Source of the DNA: Anaeromassilibacillus sp001305115
GTDB lineage: Bacteria > Bacillota > Clostridia > Oscillospirales > Acutalibacteraceae
Length of the DNA stretch: 64,000 bases
Assembly: GCA_042854365.1 (NCBI GenBank)
Contig: AP031437.1
Span: forward strand, 1,674,001-1,738,000
Reading direction: 5' to 3'
The position numbers were made by a program, and so were the translations under genes. Position 1 is the stretch's first letter, and each line of letters starts with the position of its first letter. Below, one piece after another: positions 1-9,700 of the stretch. Under the pieces are notes generated by a model. The model was not told the origin of the DNA. It made no database searches and worked only from the letters and a program-made list of their open reading frames with translations.

Positions 1-41
1 TGCGTTATTCATTGCAGCGCCATCCACAGGATAACACAAAA

Positions 42-653
42 TCATCGTAAATTACTTAAGCCGCAAAAACGGTGCTTCTTAAGTAAAAGCAACAGCATCA
101 GATAACATCCCACCAGTAACAGCGAGAAATTATAACGCGAACGAAGCAGCAACAGGAATCCAGCCACCGCTAGCGGAAGTAATGTACAGATCGAAATAAC
201 CGTCACCAGACGTTCAGCAGTTTCCTCCTGCAACCGCAAGCAGAGTATGGCGTGTAATGCTTGCCCTCCATCGAGTGGGTCCACTGGCATAAGATTCATG
301 GAGCCGATCAAAAGATTGGCCGCCGCAAATTTCCCTGTACCAGCACCTGCCAACAAGCATCCTCCCAAAGTCATCAGATTGGCACAGGGTCCAGCGAGGT
401 CTACGGCTGCCTCTCTTAAATAACCGCGTGGTTCTCCCTGGCGTACAATTTCTGCCCCAAAAGGAGTCAGTCGGATTGCCTTAGGTGGACACCTGACTGC
501 TAACAGGACAGCCAGGTGTCCACCCTCGTGCAGAGCTGCAGCTACAATTCCTGGAATAGCCATTCCGTTGGTATCCAACAATAGAAAAAAAGCAAGCACC
601 GCCACAAAAAGAAAGCTAATTGTTACGCGACATCCTCCAATTGAAAAGGTCAT
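42..653 (-). CDS. SpoIVFB-like site-2 (M50) metalloprotease
   Basis: A 203-residue integral membrane protease of the M50 family, the group that cleaves pro-proteins within the membrane; SpoIVFB processes pro-sigma-K in the mother cell. The zinc motif HEGGH is at residues 42-46 and the second metal-ligand segment NLMPVDPLDGG at 120-130, both intact. Several hydrophobic stretches (about 10-28, 92-115, 148-190) fit a polytopic protein. The start codon overlaps the stop of the upstream gene in an ATGA, so the two are probably co-translated. That pairing resembles spoIVFA-spoIVFB. The role as the sigma-K protease is inferred from this pairing and the sporulation genes elsewhere in the window. Confidence 0.85.
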   Translation of the reverse strand: MTFSIGGCRVTISFLFVAVLAFFLLLDTNGMAIPGIVAAALHEGGHLAVLLAVRCPPKAIRLTPFGAEIVRQGEPRGYLREAAVDLAGPCANLMTLGGCLLAGAGTGKFAAANLLIGSMNLMPVDPLDGGQALHAILCLRLQEETAERLVTVISICTLLPLAVAGFLLLLRSRYNFSLLLVGCYLMLLLLLKKHRFCGLSNLR

Positions 654-1033
654 GTACTCTCCGTTTCGGAGACCTCATTGCTCTCCACTTCCGATGATTC
701 CGGTGCAGAGGATGCCTTCGGCATAAATTCCAACACCTTGGTTCGGAATTGATCCGCCTGCTCCTCTGCTACAATCGAATTGTTAATATTTTTAACATAC
801 CAATCTCGCACATTGGTATATAGTTCCCCACCAAATACCTTCAGTACCAATGCCGCCACAACTAATCCTCCACATACAGACACTTGTACAACGGTCAATA
901 GCCAAGAACTGGCACGTTTCGCTTTTTTCTTCGGTGATTCTTCCAAGGAATCGTATAGCCCTCGCTCTTCCGATGTCTGTCCAACATCGTGTAGATCCCT
1001 TTGATATTCTTCATCATAATAAAATTCATCCAT
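650..1033 (-). CDS. Small single-pass membrane protein, SpoIVFA-like N-terminal part
   Basis: A 127-residue protein with an acidic N-terminus (MDEFYYDEEYQRD), a basic KKKAKR stretch, one membrane span at about residues 44-66, and a Ser/Glu-rich tail. SpoIVFA has one membrane span followed by an extracytoplasmic M23-like (LytM) domain. Here the chain stops about 60 residues after the span, so the M23 part is absent. The position directly upstream of, and overlapping, the M50 protease suggests a tethering or inhibitory partner of that protease. It could be a true short form or a decayed gene. The ribosome site GGGGGATGGGAG precedes the ATG. I recognise it by context, not by strong sequence identity. 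Confidence 0.6.
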   Translation of the reverse strand: MDEFYYDEEYQRDLHDVGQTSEERGLYDSLEESPKKKAKRASSWLLTVVQVSVCGGLVVAALVLKVFGGELYTNVRDWYVKNINNSIVAEEQADQFRTKVLEFMPKASSAPESSEVESNEVSETEST

Positions 1034-1300
1034 TCTCCCATCCCCCTGTTTTTGATTGCCTGTACACTTATATGCGGACAGGGATCAAAAAAGAACATAG
1101 GCCATTTATCCCCCTGTTTACGCGTTAATCTTCTGCATAATAGGTACTCCTCCAACACGTTGAGATATATCAAGATGATCGCTCTAGCCCCTAATACTCC
1201 TAATACTATAGAATGATCCGTCTGCTTGGACGGGACAAATAGTAAAAACTCCACTATCTTAAAAGGAAAGTTTTATTTTCTGTGATTTATTAGCAATCTT
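1034..1300. other. Junction region between chromosome and decayed conjugative element
   Basis: This stretch holds no gene I can support. It contains an imperfect short repeat (CTAATACTCCTAATACTA). The similarity of the next gene to conjugative-element sigma factors stops near 1302, so the left border of the inserted DNA probably lies here. No tRNA, integrase site or direct repeat shared with the right border near 33310 was found by eye. Confidence 0.4.
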
Positions 1301-1543
1301 GTTGTCGATATGTAGATCGTAGCCGTGCGACGAGGACACAATGCTGTCGCTGGGGTAACGATCCACGACGCAGAGCTTGTCCAGTTCCGCCTGGGACAAG
1401 TCGCTAAAGAAGGCTTCACGCTCTCTTTGGCGTTTCATGTTCCGCAGGTAGGCCCTGGCCTCGTTTCGCAATACCTTCTTGCAAAAAGCATCGAACCGGC
1501 ATTGCTCGCCATAGTCGCGGGGGTTAGATTCCATCAGTTTCAC
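1259..1543 (-). pseudogene. Truncated sigma-70-like regulator of a conjugative element
   Basis: The first 81 or so residues (start MKLMESNPRDYGEQCRFDAF, then ARAYLRNMKRQRERE and SDLSQAELDKLCVVDRYPSD) match the N-terminal half of the short sigma-like factors common in Tn1549/CTn-type elements. After HIDN the sequence becomes an unrelated tail (KIANKSQKIKLSF), so the DNA-binding C-terminal half (region 4, helix-turn-helix) is missing. In intact elements this gene lies next to the excision/integration genes, which are absent here. I infer that a deletion or rearrangement removed this end and left the outer element unable to excise by its own system. Confidence 0.75.
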
Positions 1544-2006
1544 CCCTTTTCTATGGGAGGATCAGGTAGTTCTCTCCCTTTCCGCTACTACCAATCCTGC
1601 GAGAGCGTGTTCTGCCCGCTAAACGCCTCCTTTTGAAGAAAATTTGGGAAAAGCAACGGCCAGCTATCCCGACCGCAGGAAACGACAAAAAGCGCCCGGC
1701 AGGTCACAGACCCACCGGGCGCAATAGTAAATTGTTTACATGGTATAGTTCATACTCATGGCCGAACATCTCCGCCGACTGGAACGGGCTTTTTTTGAGC
1801 GGTTAGTCCTTGTCAGATCAGGCGGGGATAGTATCCGGCGCAGCATAGCGGCATCCTCCTTCTATGCCGCCGTGGAAGCTGTCAGGACAAAGAAAAAACG
1901 GCGGCTCGAATCGAAGCGCCGTGAAGAAAGTGCTTTTGCGCGCAGAAAACCGACTGCCCCGTGGCGGTTTTTTCTTTTCTGCCGCCGGACAGATCATGGA
2001 GAATAT
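1544..2006. other. Gene-poor stretch of the conjugative element
   Basis: No gene is supported here. It holds the leader of the truncated sigma gene, one clear terminator hairpin (see 1692-1722), and a GC-rich remnant at 1750-1980 where short frames are open on the plus strand but lack recognisable similarity or ribosome sites. Confidence 0.5.
1686..1722 (-). terminator. Rho-independent terminator
   Basis: Inverted repeat GCGCCCGG / CCGGGCGC (1692-1699 with 1715-1722). On the minus strand it is followed by CTTTTTG at 1686-1691. It would stop leftward transcription coming from the ABC-transporter cargo before the truncated sigma gene. Confidence 0.75.
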
Positions 2007-2056
2007 AAAAACAGAGCCGATAACTTACGAGGTTTTACCTCAGCGTTATCGGCTCT
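2007..2056 (-). terminator. Rho-independent terminator of the KTR/ABC operon
   Basis: A 12-bp perfect stem AGAGCCGATAAC / GTTATCGGCTCT (2013-2024 with 2045-2056), followed on the minus strand by a run of T at 2007-2011. The stem overlaps the stop codon of the KTR gene. Confidence 0.8.
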
Positions 2057-2234
2057 GCGTCTTAGCGTCTGGCTCTTTAATAACTGAAATATTTTGTTGT
2101 CGTACACTGATTAGCGTTTCCTGTTTACATTTCGGACAATACAGCGGAAACCGTTCAAGCACCGTGTCATATCGAATACGCAGTCGTGTTTTACTGCCGC
2201 ACACGGGACACATAATCCATTGAGTTTCACCCAT
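2046..2234 (-). CDS. Cysteine-rich KTR zinc-ribbon protein
   Basis: A 62-residue protein with two CxxC knuckles, CPVCGSKTR near the start and CPKCKQE after it, the pattern of the cysteine-rich KTR family often found on Firmicutes mobile elements. The four cysteines should bind one zinc; the biological role is unknown. It is the last gene of a leftward cargo cluster (GntR regulator, ABC ATPase, ABC permease, KTR protein) and lies 9 bases after the permease stop. The start is the first ATG. Confidence 0.8.
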   Translation of the reverse strand: MGETQWIMCPVCGSKTRLRIRYDTVLERFPLYCPKCKQETLISVRQQNISVIKEPDAKTQSR

Positions 2235-2243
2235 GCCAAACCC

Positions 2244-2888
2244 TCAAAACAGATCAATACTTGAAAAGATTTTCTTGGATACAAACATCGAGAAAAGCCA
2301 AAGTGCGCCCCCGATCATCCAGAGCACGATATACATTGCACCAGGAACGGCAGAGAACGATTGGGTAACTGTGGCCGGTACTACGACAGAATTAGCCACG
2401 CTCATAAGTACAGGACCAGCAACAACCAGCAGCATCGCTAACAGTTTTGTTTTTTCATATCCGAATCGGTATTGAATGGGAAGAAATATGCCCATACAAA
2501 TAACCTGAATCCAAAAAACAACGACAACAGACCGCACGAAATCGACAGCAGACAGCTGGGGAATAACTTGCATTTCGATCCGGAATACCACACAGCAATA
2601 AAGGTAAATTAAAAAGTAGAGCAGATACTTTTCCTCTACAAGTTTTTCTCTGTTATAAGGGGTGGCACAAAGCAGCGCCGTTGCTTTAGGGTACATATTT
2701 TCCTTTTCGGAAACCGCAAGATTGAACGCAACAGAAGAGATAAAGACAGCTCCCGGAAGTGCAAACACTTCAAGCATTTGAGGTTGTTTCCAGACCAAGA
2801 GCACCGGCAGGCCCACCCCAATGAGAATAACCGCAGCCACATAGTTCTTTGCAATAATGCAATCCTTCTTCAACAGTTGTAAAATCAT
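2244..2888 (-). CDS. ABC-2 type transporter permease
   Basis: A 214-residue membrane protein with about six hydrophobic segments (for example VAAVILIGVGLPVLLVW and LLAMLLVVAGPVLMSV). It starts 4 bases inside the end of the ATPase gene, so the two are translationally coupled and should form one transporter. This layout (YtrA-type regulator, ATPase, ABC-2 permease) is typical of small exporters linked to cell-envelope stress or bacteriocin self-protection. The substrate cannot be read from sequence. Confidence 0.8.
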   Translation of the reverse strand: MILQLLKKDCIIAKNYVAAVILIGVGLPVLLVWKQPQMLEVFALPGAVFISSVAFNLAVSEKENMYPKATALLCATPYNREKLVEEKYLLYFLIYLYCCVVFRIEMQVIPQLSAVDFVRSVVVVFWIQVICMGIFLPIQYRFGYEKTKLLAMLLVVAGPVLMSVANSVVVPATVTQSFSAVPGAMYIVLWMIGGALWLFSMFVSKKIFSSIDLF

Positions 2889-3745
2889 GCGGGTTCACCC
2901 TCCTTCATGTGAGAAAGCATGATGTCCTCGACCGTCACTCGTTCAAATACAGCATCCGGGAATATCCTCCTTGCTTCTTCCACTTGGTTGGTAACTCCCG
3001 TAAAACCGTATTTCGTTTGCTCCACTTTCAAGAACAGCTTTTCGGTTTCGGCGGGCAACAGGCCCTTTCCTTTTACGAGCCGATGGGTTTCCAACAGCAT
3101 ATCTTTATCTTCTTCGAACAGAATTTTGCCGTTGTCGATCATCACCAGCATATCCGCAGCTTTATCCAAATCAGAAGTGTTGTGCGTGGAATAGAATACA
3201 GCCTTTCCGCCCTGATCCATGAATTCTTTCAAGATTTCAATGAATTGCTTTCTCACCAGAGGGTCAAGGCCACTTGTGGGTTCGTCCATAATCAGCAGCT
3301 CTGCATGGTGGGACAGCGCCAATGCCAATGAGAACTTCATTTTCATGCCACGAGAGAGAGAAGAAATGGTCTGATCGGGCCTAAGAGAAAAAGCATCTAA
3401 GTAATGCGTATATGCCCCGTTGTCCCAATGGGAGTAGGAAGAAGCAATCAAGTTCTTCATCTGGGTCAAGGTTAATTCATCATAGAAGAATCCCTCATCA
3501 AAGACGACTCCAATAGAATCTTTGAAAGATTTTTCTGTTTTCGATATGTCTTTACCCTTAAATTTTATGGTGCCAGCCTCATGTGAGATTAGGTGAAGAA
3601 TGGAGCGTATGGTAGTAGTTTTTCCAGCGCCGTTTGCACCGATAAAACCTGTGATACAATCTTCATAAATTGAAAAGGACACTCCATTCAACTGAAAACC
3701 GGGATATGTCTTTTTAAGACCTTCCACCTCTAAAAGCGGCTGCAT
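2885..3745 (-). CDS. ABC transporter ATP-binding protein
   Basis: A 286-residue ATPase starting MQPLLEVEGLKKTYPGF. The ATG at 3745 is preferred over one five codons upstream because GAGGAGG lies just before it. Walker A is GANGAGKTT (about residues 37-45), the signature is LSRGMKMK (a variant of LSGGQ), and Walker B is LLIMDEPTSGLD. The C-terminal ~80 residues resemble the regulatory tail of YtrB/EcsA-like ATPases. It partners with the overlapping permease. The signature variant does not by itself suggest inactivity. Confidence 0.9.
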   Translation of the reverse strand: MQPLLEVEGLKKTYPGFQLNGVSFSIYEDCITGFIGANGAGKTTTIRSILHLISHEAGTIKFKGKDISKTEKSFKDSIGVVFDEGFFYDELTLTQMKNLIASSYSHWDNGAYTHYLDAFSLRPDQTISSLSRGMKMKFSLALALSHHAELLIMDEPTSGLDPLVRKQFIEILKEFMDQGGKAVFYSTHNTSDLDKAADMLVMIDNGKILFEEDKDMLLETHRLVKGKGLLPAETEKLFLKVEQTKYGFTGVTNQVEEARRIFPDAVFERVTVEDIMLSHMKEGEPA

Positions 3746-3746
3746 A

Positions 3747-4121
3747 TTAGACCTCCTCATACAAAATATCCATCATCATGTTCAGTTCTTCTTTTGTGAT
3801 TTTAAGTGATTTCGCTGTTTGAATCATATCCTGCATCTTCTGTTCCACGAGTCGGCGTTTGGAATCCCGCAACAACTCAAGATTGCTTGTTGATATGAAG
3901 GTTCCTATACCAACTTGGCTGGTTACAAATCCCTCTTGCTCCAGTTCTTCGTAAACCCGTCGTATTGTTAGAACGCTTACAGACAGGTCATTCGCAAAGG
4001 TGCGGATGGACGGAAGAGGATCACCTTCCACCAATTCCTCTTTCAAAATAGCATCTTTAATCTGATCTTTGATTTGCTGGTATAGGGGGGTATCAGAAGT
4101 ATTTGAGATTACGATCTTCAC
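3747..4121 (-). CDS. GntR-family (YtrA type) repressor
   Basis: A 124-residue regulator with an N-terminal winged helix (TPLYQQIKDQIKDAILKE, then SIRTFANDLSVSVLTIRRVY) and a short YtrA-type C-terminal helix. GTG at 4121 is chosen as start because AGGAGG lies 10 bases upstream. The stop lies 1 base beyond the ATPase start, giving a three- to four-gene operon. YtrA proteins usually repress their own operon by binding inverted repeats at the promoter; the AT-rich run across the -10 here (ATAGTGTATAGTGTGTATTA) is a plausible operator. Confidence 0.88.
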   Translation of the reverse strand: MKIVISNTSDTPLYQQIKDQIKDAILKEELVEGDPLPSIRTFANDLSVSVLTIRRVYEELEQEGFVTSQVGIGTFISTSNLELLRDSKRRLVEQKMQDMIQTAKSLKITKEELNMMMDILYEEV

Positions 4122-4164
4122 AGGACTATCACCTCCTGTTCTTATGTGCTGTTCTATAATACAC

Positions 4165-4193
4165 ACTATACACTATCATCACAATAAAGTCAA
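4165..4193 (-). promoter_or_regulatory. Sigma-A promoter of the GntR-ABC operon
   Basis: TTGACT (minus strand, 4188-4193), 17-base spacer, TATAGT (4165-4170), about 45 bases before the GntR gene start. The repeated GTGTATAGTGTGTAT around the -10 is a likely autorepression site. Confidence 0.75.
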
Positions 4194-4309
4194 TGCCTCG
4201 CCTGCTTCTCTTGCGGCCAAAATAACGAATTATAAAATGTAGAATTATAGCATATAGCAACATTCCACGGACAAAATATGAACTATACAATGTAAGTGGG
4301 TGATGCAAT

Positions 4310-4678
4310 ATGGCGAATATCAAAGATTGCCCTGGTTTTGAAACTTTCGGTGCCGATGTAAAAGCTGCACGGAGCGCAAAGCATCTATCGCGCAGGACAT
4401 TGGCGGAGATCGTCAACATCGACTCCCGGTAGCTCGCAAATATCGAGAACGAGGGTACGATCCCCAGCTTGCCGGTTATCATACAGCTTATCAAAGTATG
4501 TGGACTTCCCGTAGAACGGTACTTCAATCCAGAGGTCATGCGGGAGGGAAGTGCACAGCGGCAGCGTATCAGCCACAAACTGAAACTCTGTCCGGAGCAG
4601 TATTTGACCGCCATCGAGGGTGCGCTTGACGGGGCGCTGAAAACTAAAGAATCAGCGGATGAAACGGAGGGTGCGTAA
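4310..4678 (+). pseudogene. XRE-family regulator with an in-frame amber codon
   Basis: The frame encodes a 122-residue helix-turn-helix protein (MANIKDCPGFETFGADVKAA ... RRTLAEIVNIDSR-stop-LANIENEGTIPSL ... FNPE). TAG at 4430-4432 replaces what in related element proteins is a tyrosine (DPRYLANIEN). Apart from that codon the frame is open to the TAA at 4676. Related proteins sit next to mobC and the relaxase in Tn1549-like elements and probably control mobilisation. Readthrough is possible, but other genes nearby are also broken, so decay is the simpler view. Confidence 0.85.
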
Positions 4679-4701
4679 AGCATCCTCCGTTTTCGTTTTT
4701 T

Positions 4702-4729
4702 AGGGCAGCTATGCTGCCCTTTTCTTTTT
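4702..4729 (+). terminator. Rho-independent terminator after the XRE gene
   Basis: AGGGCAGC tat GCTGCCCT (4702-4720) followed by TTTCTTTTT on the plus strand. Confidence 0.85.
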
Positions 4730-4784
4730 GAAAATCCGGGATTTTGTGGGCGGATGAAGGTGTTTCCGGCATTGTATTTACGGG

Positions 4785-4915
4785 GGAAGGAGCGTAGAGC
4801 AAGCACAGCAAGTGTGGCCATACTTGCGAATTTTGACTTTTGGGCGCCCCTTGCCCCTAAACACAAAATTGCTTGTTGGGATGCTCCCAAACCCTTATAC
4901 AGAAAGGACGGTGCC
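4785..4915 (+). other. Candidate origin of transfer region upstream of mobC
   Basis: The 130 bases before mobC hold the features expected of an oriT for a MobA/MobC relaxase: an inverted repeat TTGGGA tgc TCCCAA (4877-4891) and spaced TTGC/CAAG motifs (GCAAGCACAGCAAGTG, ATACTTGC). The assignment rests on position and the repeats only; the nick site cannot be identified by eye. Confidence 0.3.
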
Positions 4916-4920
4916 GCCCT

Positions 4921-5250
4921 ATGGCAAATCGCAAACGCTCCATCATCCTGCGCTGTCCGGTGACGGCAGAAGAACGAAGCCTGATTGAACAGAAGATGGT
5001 CCAGCTCCAGACAAAGCGGATCAGTGCCTACCTACGGAAGATGGCGATTGACGGATATATCATCTATGTGGACACCAGGGACATCAAGGAGATGAACAAA
5101 CTCCTGTCCGCCATTGGCCGGAACATCAATCAGATCGCCAAGCGGGTCAACGCCAGAGGCCCCACCTATCAGGCCGACATGGAGGAAATCCGGGAAAGGC
5201 TGGATCAGATATGGCAGTTACAAAGACGCATCCTATTAAGTCAACGCTGA
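4921..5250 (+). CDS. mobC: MobC-family relaxosome accessory protein
   Basis: A 109-residue basic protein (MANRKRSIILRCPVTAEERS; then KRISAYLRKMAIDGYII and LLSAIGRNINQIAKRVNARG), the ribbon-helix-helix plus helical layout of MobC proteins, which bind oriT and help the relaxase nick DNA. The ATG at 4921 gives the usual family length; an upstream extension would add unrelated residues. It overlaps the relaxase gene by 40 bases, as is common for this pair. The gene appears intact although its partner is frameshifted. Confidence 0.9.
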   Translation: MANRKRSIILRCPVTAEERSLIEQKMVQLQTKRISAYLRKMAIDGYIIYVDTRDIKEMNKLLSAIGRNINQIAKRVNARGPTYQADMEEIRERLDQIWQLQRRILLSQR

Positions 5251-6553
5251 AAGCGGCCATTGACTATATCTGCAACCCTGACAAGACGGACGGGAAGCTG
5301 CTGGTGTCCTCTTTTGGCTGCGCCGCCGAAACCGCCGACATTGAGTTTAGCTGGACGCGCCGCCATGCCATCGACAAGGGCACGCACCTGGGCCGCCATG
5401 TGATACAAGCCTTTGAGCCTGGGGAGGTGTCGCCAGAGAAAGCCCATGAGATTGGGATACAACTGGCAAAAGAAATATTGGGTGGCAAGTACGAGTTTGT
5501 ACTTACCACCCATATTGATAAGGGGCATATTCATAACCGTCTGATTTTCAATGCGGTCAGTTTTACCGACCACAAACACTACCATTCCAACAAGCGCAGC
5601 TACCACGAGATACGCCGGGCCAGTGACCGGCTGTGTCGAGAACACGGCCTGTCCGTCATCGTCCTAGGCCGGGACAAGGGCAAGAGCTACATTGAGCATC
5701 AGGCCGCACAGAACGGTACCAGCTACAAGGCAAAGCTGAAAGCCGCCATCAACCGGCTGATCCCCGTGTCCTCCAGCCTGGATGATTTGCTTGCCCGGTT
5801 ACAGCGGGAAGGATATGAAATCAAGCGGGGAAAGTATGTCTCCGCCAGGGCGCCAGATCAGGAGCGGTTTACCCGGCTCAAAACTCTGGGCGCCGATTAC
5901 ACGGAAGAAGCCGTTGCCTCTCGCATCGCCGGAGGCCCCAGGCCATCCAGACAGCCCGGCAGCGCAACGGGAAGATTAGCCTGCTCATTGACATTCAGAA
6001 CAATATCAAGGCCCGGCAGAGCGCCGGATACCAGCGGTGGACGACCATTGAGAATCTGAAACGGGCGGCCGCCACTATGAATTTTCTCACCGAACACGGC
6101 ATCGGCAGCTATGAGGAATTGGTGGAACGATGCGACGCCGTTTCCACCGCCTCCATCCGTACCAGGGAAAGCCTGCGGGATACGGAACAACGGATTGCCG
6201 ACCTTGCCCTCCTGGGAAAGCAGATCGACACCTACCGAAAGCTGAAGCCCGTCTATGATCGCTATAAGACCTCAAGGGACAAGGAAAAATTCCTGCGTGG
6301 GTTTGAGAGTGAGATCATCTTGTTCGAGGCAGCAGCCAGGGAGATCAAGAAGGCCGGGCTCACTAAACTTCCTTCCTCCGAAAAGCTGAAAGCGGAACTG
6401 GACGGACTCTCTGCCCGCAAGACTGCCTTGCAAGCGGAACTTCGGAAGATACAGCGGGAGGAAAGTGAGTATGATAAACTCCGAAAAAATATAAATATGT
6501 TGTGCAATGAGAATCAAATTAGAAAAGCGGAAAAAGAATTCGAACGAGAATAA
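5211..6553 (+). pseudogene. mobA: MobA/VirD2-type relaxase, frameshifted
   Basis: The first ~248 residues are a relaxase domain: start MAVTKTHPIKSTLKAAIDYI, then the metal-binding THIDKGHIHNRLIFN (HxDxxHxHxH type motif) and SNKRSYHEIRRASDRL. Between about 5955 and 5960 the frame shifts by one base: from 5960 the other frame continues QRNGKISLLIDIQNNIKA and runs to 6553 through a long coiled-coil tail. Rejoined, the chain is about 447 residues, the family's normal length. Nothing at the site looks like a programmed slippery sequence. As it stands the product would lose its C-terminal half. The relaxase pairs with mobC of the outer element. Confidence 0.9.
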
Positions 6554-6772
6554 AATCGAAAAGCTGGCACACTTTTTCAGAGATAAATCTAGGGGTAGTG
6601 TAGTTCCGTAGACATATATTATGGACATAACGAGAAGTTTCACGGCTAAATAATATATCGCATTTCTGCATCCCCTTCTTTTCTATAGAATATCATAATA
6701 TTTCGTTTTTGGAGAACTGACAACTATCTTACCACATAGGGGTATGAACAATTTGACATTGCGTGCATGTAA
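6554..6772. other. AT-rich spacer between relaxase and STAND gene
   Basis: No gene or convincing hairpin terminator is visible. The base composition changes here from the GC-richer scaffold to the AT-rich cargo, which suggests that the left edge of the STAND cargo lies in this stretch. Confidence 0.45.
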
Positions 6773-9700
6773 TCAGGAACCTACTGTTTGAATATAGGAT
6801 ATCAATTCATTGTATTTTTCATCATCAAATGAATCACCATGATAAACAGTAGAGCACAGTTTTTTCGCCACTGATAATATATCTGCACTTGCATTTGTTT
6901 CTATGTATTTTATCATTACATCAATTCGCTTTTTTATTTCATTGAGGTTTTCGGAAAGATATTGCTTGTCTTCTTCGTCAACAAGAAGCTCCCGATTTTT
7001 CGAATACATCCACAATTCTTCACCCATATCAGCTATACAACTAAGCCCGATATTTGTTGGTTGTTTTTCTTGAAGTATGTACTCTCCATCGAAACATTTT
7101 ACTAGTTCTTGAGTCACCTCGACAGGATATGGCGAAGCTAAAGGATCCATTTTTTCTTCGAGACCTAAGTTTATGGCATTGTAGAGATATTGAAATGCCT
7201 TTTTGGGAAACTTGATTGCATTCGGAATAACTTCACCAGTATCGTTTATCATCAATAAAAGCAAATAATCATAAGGAGATTTCGCAAATGGAATAGCGGT
7301 AATTAAGAAATCGTTTATCATCTCCTCATCTGTTGGATCAAAATTTTTTAGCAATATTGGATAGCACGCAAATATATTGTCATGATATGCGCTTATAGGT
7401 AGAACGGCATCGTATGATACCATTAAATCTGTCATAGCACTATTCACTTTCTCTACTTCTGCTTTTCGGGATGATGAAAACCAACTTTTAACTTGATATT
7501 TATTATAATTGGCATCAGGTATATGAGATAAATAGTATTCACAACACATATAAGTCTCAAAAATGACTTTTTCTTCATGGGCACATAGTTCTATATGTTT
7601 ACTTTGAAGGTCGCTATCCAGTGTAATATCATTAAAAAATTTCTGAACATTATATAGTGCCACTAATGCTGTTTTTAAATTATAAATTGCCAGGCGCTTC
7701 GCATTTTCCTCTTTTTTAATAAAACCAATTAATTGGTTTGCAAAATTTTGAATCCCATCAAAGTAATTCCATTTTGCTTTATTAAACAATGTCGGTAATT
7801 CCGGTTCCTTTTCAAACGGGCGGTGCTCTCTAGGATATGACAAATGTGCGACCATTATACTGTTATAGCGATTATGTAAGGTGTCAAATAGACTAGCAGT
7901 ATCACCAAGTTTCCGTTTACCCAATAATTTGTGTAAACATGCGGAACTCGCAGCCATTAAATCACACGCATATTTACGAACATCAAGCCAATGATCAATC
8001 CATGCATATACTGTGTCAAACTCATAATTGCTTTCTATAGTTCTTAACCATAGACCATTAAACTCTTGATGGAACGTTATAATTATGTTTCTTTTTGGCA
8101 TTTCTTTATGTGTATCATTTGGAATTTGATAGCTTGCCAATAAATCGATTTGCGGTTTGATTGCGTCTGAACAATACGTTTCAAAGATGGGAAGGGCACG
8201 ACATATATCGGTCAGCCTCGTAACACTTTCATTATTGCCTTTTGTAAGATCGCTTGCTCTAAGTAAATACTCGACCTTTATTTCTTTATTATCGTCACTT
8301 ACTTGAATCTTGTGAGAGTTGGTTTTATGTTTGAGATAGCTAATGATTCTCGGAAAATTGTTTTTAACAAACTTGCTGTATTCTTTTTCATTTCCACAAA
8401 AAGATGAATACATTAATGATGATACAGTTTTAATAGAGTGGTTTTCGGCCTGGGTCCAAAGATCATTCAGAGAAATTTTTGATGATAAATTCATTGAGGG
8501 ATCAATATTGTAAAGCCAATCCACAATAACTGCATATGATTCAAAATCTCTGATGTGTGTAAAATCAATTTCCTTTAATTTAAAATATAGGGCAGAGCAC
8601 AAGCAATAGATGTCAGTTTTTGAAGCTCTAAATTTCGGAATCGAATCACATAGTTTAATCATGTGCTGGATATTAGTATTATCCGGCATCATTTCGGACA
8701 TTTTTTCAAGTGTATTCAGTTCATGTTCATAGTCTTTAAATTTTGTAAAGGGGCAAAGATCTGTTGCTACAAGCATTAATCCGCCGTGCTCATATGCGTC
8801 ATCAAATAATGCCTTGTGAGTTTGAAAATACTGCATTACACTTCCCGAAAAAGCACCTCGAATTGCTTGAACGAAGCGTGATAAATCTGGTCCATACAGC
8901 CACATATCAACAATGTTAGCGTAAAATCTATCCTTGTCTAAATCGAACTCCGGATAGTGAGAAAACAAAACTGATATGTCTGAAACAGATGCAATCTTTG
9001 CGATAGAAAGAGCTGTTTCATCGAGAGAAATATATTCATGCAATCGATTAATAATATGCTGCGAGCGTACAGGATGCAATCCCTCGATATAGTCACCCTC
9101 CGAGCTAATATGTACTAGAAATTCATCAGCTAAGCTTTTAAGTATTTCACCAATATCCGAGTCTGTTTTAGATGTTATGCTGCTAATTAGAGACTTGGTT
9201 TCAAGTTTAATACCGCAAATATCAGCAAAGCAAACTTTTCTTAAAATTTCAAGTTTCGTGCCTCCTGCCGATGAGTTGCCAATCTGTTTCATTTGCGCAG
9301 AGATTCGTTCAGCAATCATTTCACCGTGAGTCAAAAGATATACATATTCAATGAGAAGGCGGCGATCTCCGATCTTTGACCACGCTTTTTCCCAATCTGC
9401 AATATCTTCATGAAGCTTTTTCTCTTTTTTGAGAGTATTATATATGTCCTCGGCCTCTTTTTCGCTTAGAATAGGCTTAATAACTTGCAAATGACGAAGA
9501 GTGCTTATGTCACCGCCATAATTGTACCAGTCATTTTCACGAGAAGTAACGAGGAGTTTATAATGGTAGGTGACGCTTGTTTGCATGAGTTGAGCTAACA
9601 AATTCCACTCGCTTAAATGGGCATCAAGATTATCAAGTAAAATAAGTGGCTTTTCACCTATTCGTGTACGCATACGAAAATACTCAACGATATGCCCTAA

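Noticed and set aside
895..1254. A 119-codon minus-strand frame upstream of the SpoIVFA-like gene
   Set aside because: It overlaps the start of a better-supported gene, has no clear ribosome site or recognisable motif, and lies in the junction region.
1758..2087. A 109-codon plus-strand frame with an Arg/Lys-rich product
   Set aside because: It runs through the KTR gene end and its terminator on the other strand, lacks a ribosome site, and has no familiar pattern.
4129..4890. A 253-codon minus-strand frame
   Set aside because: It lies antisense to the XRE pseudogene and shows no family features.
5940..5965. Programmed frameshift in the relaxase
   Set aside because: No slippery heptamer or downstream structure is visible, and other genes of the same element carry plain indels.
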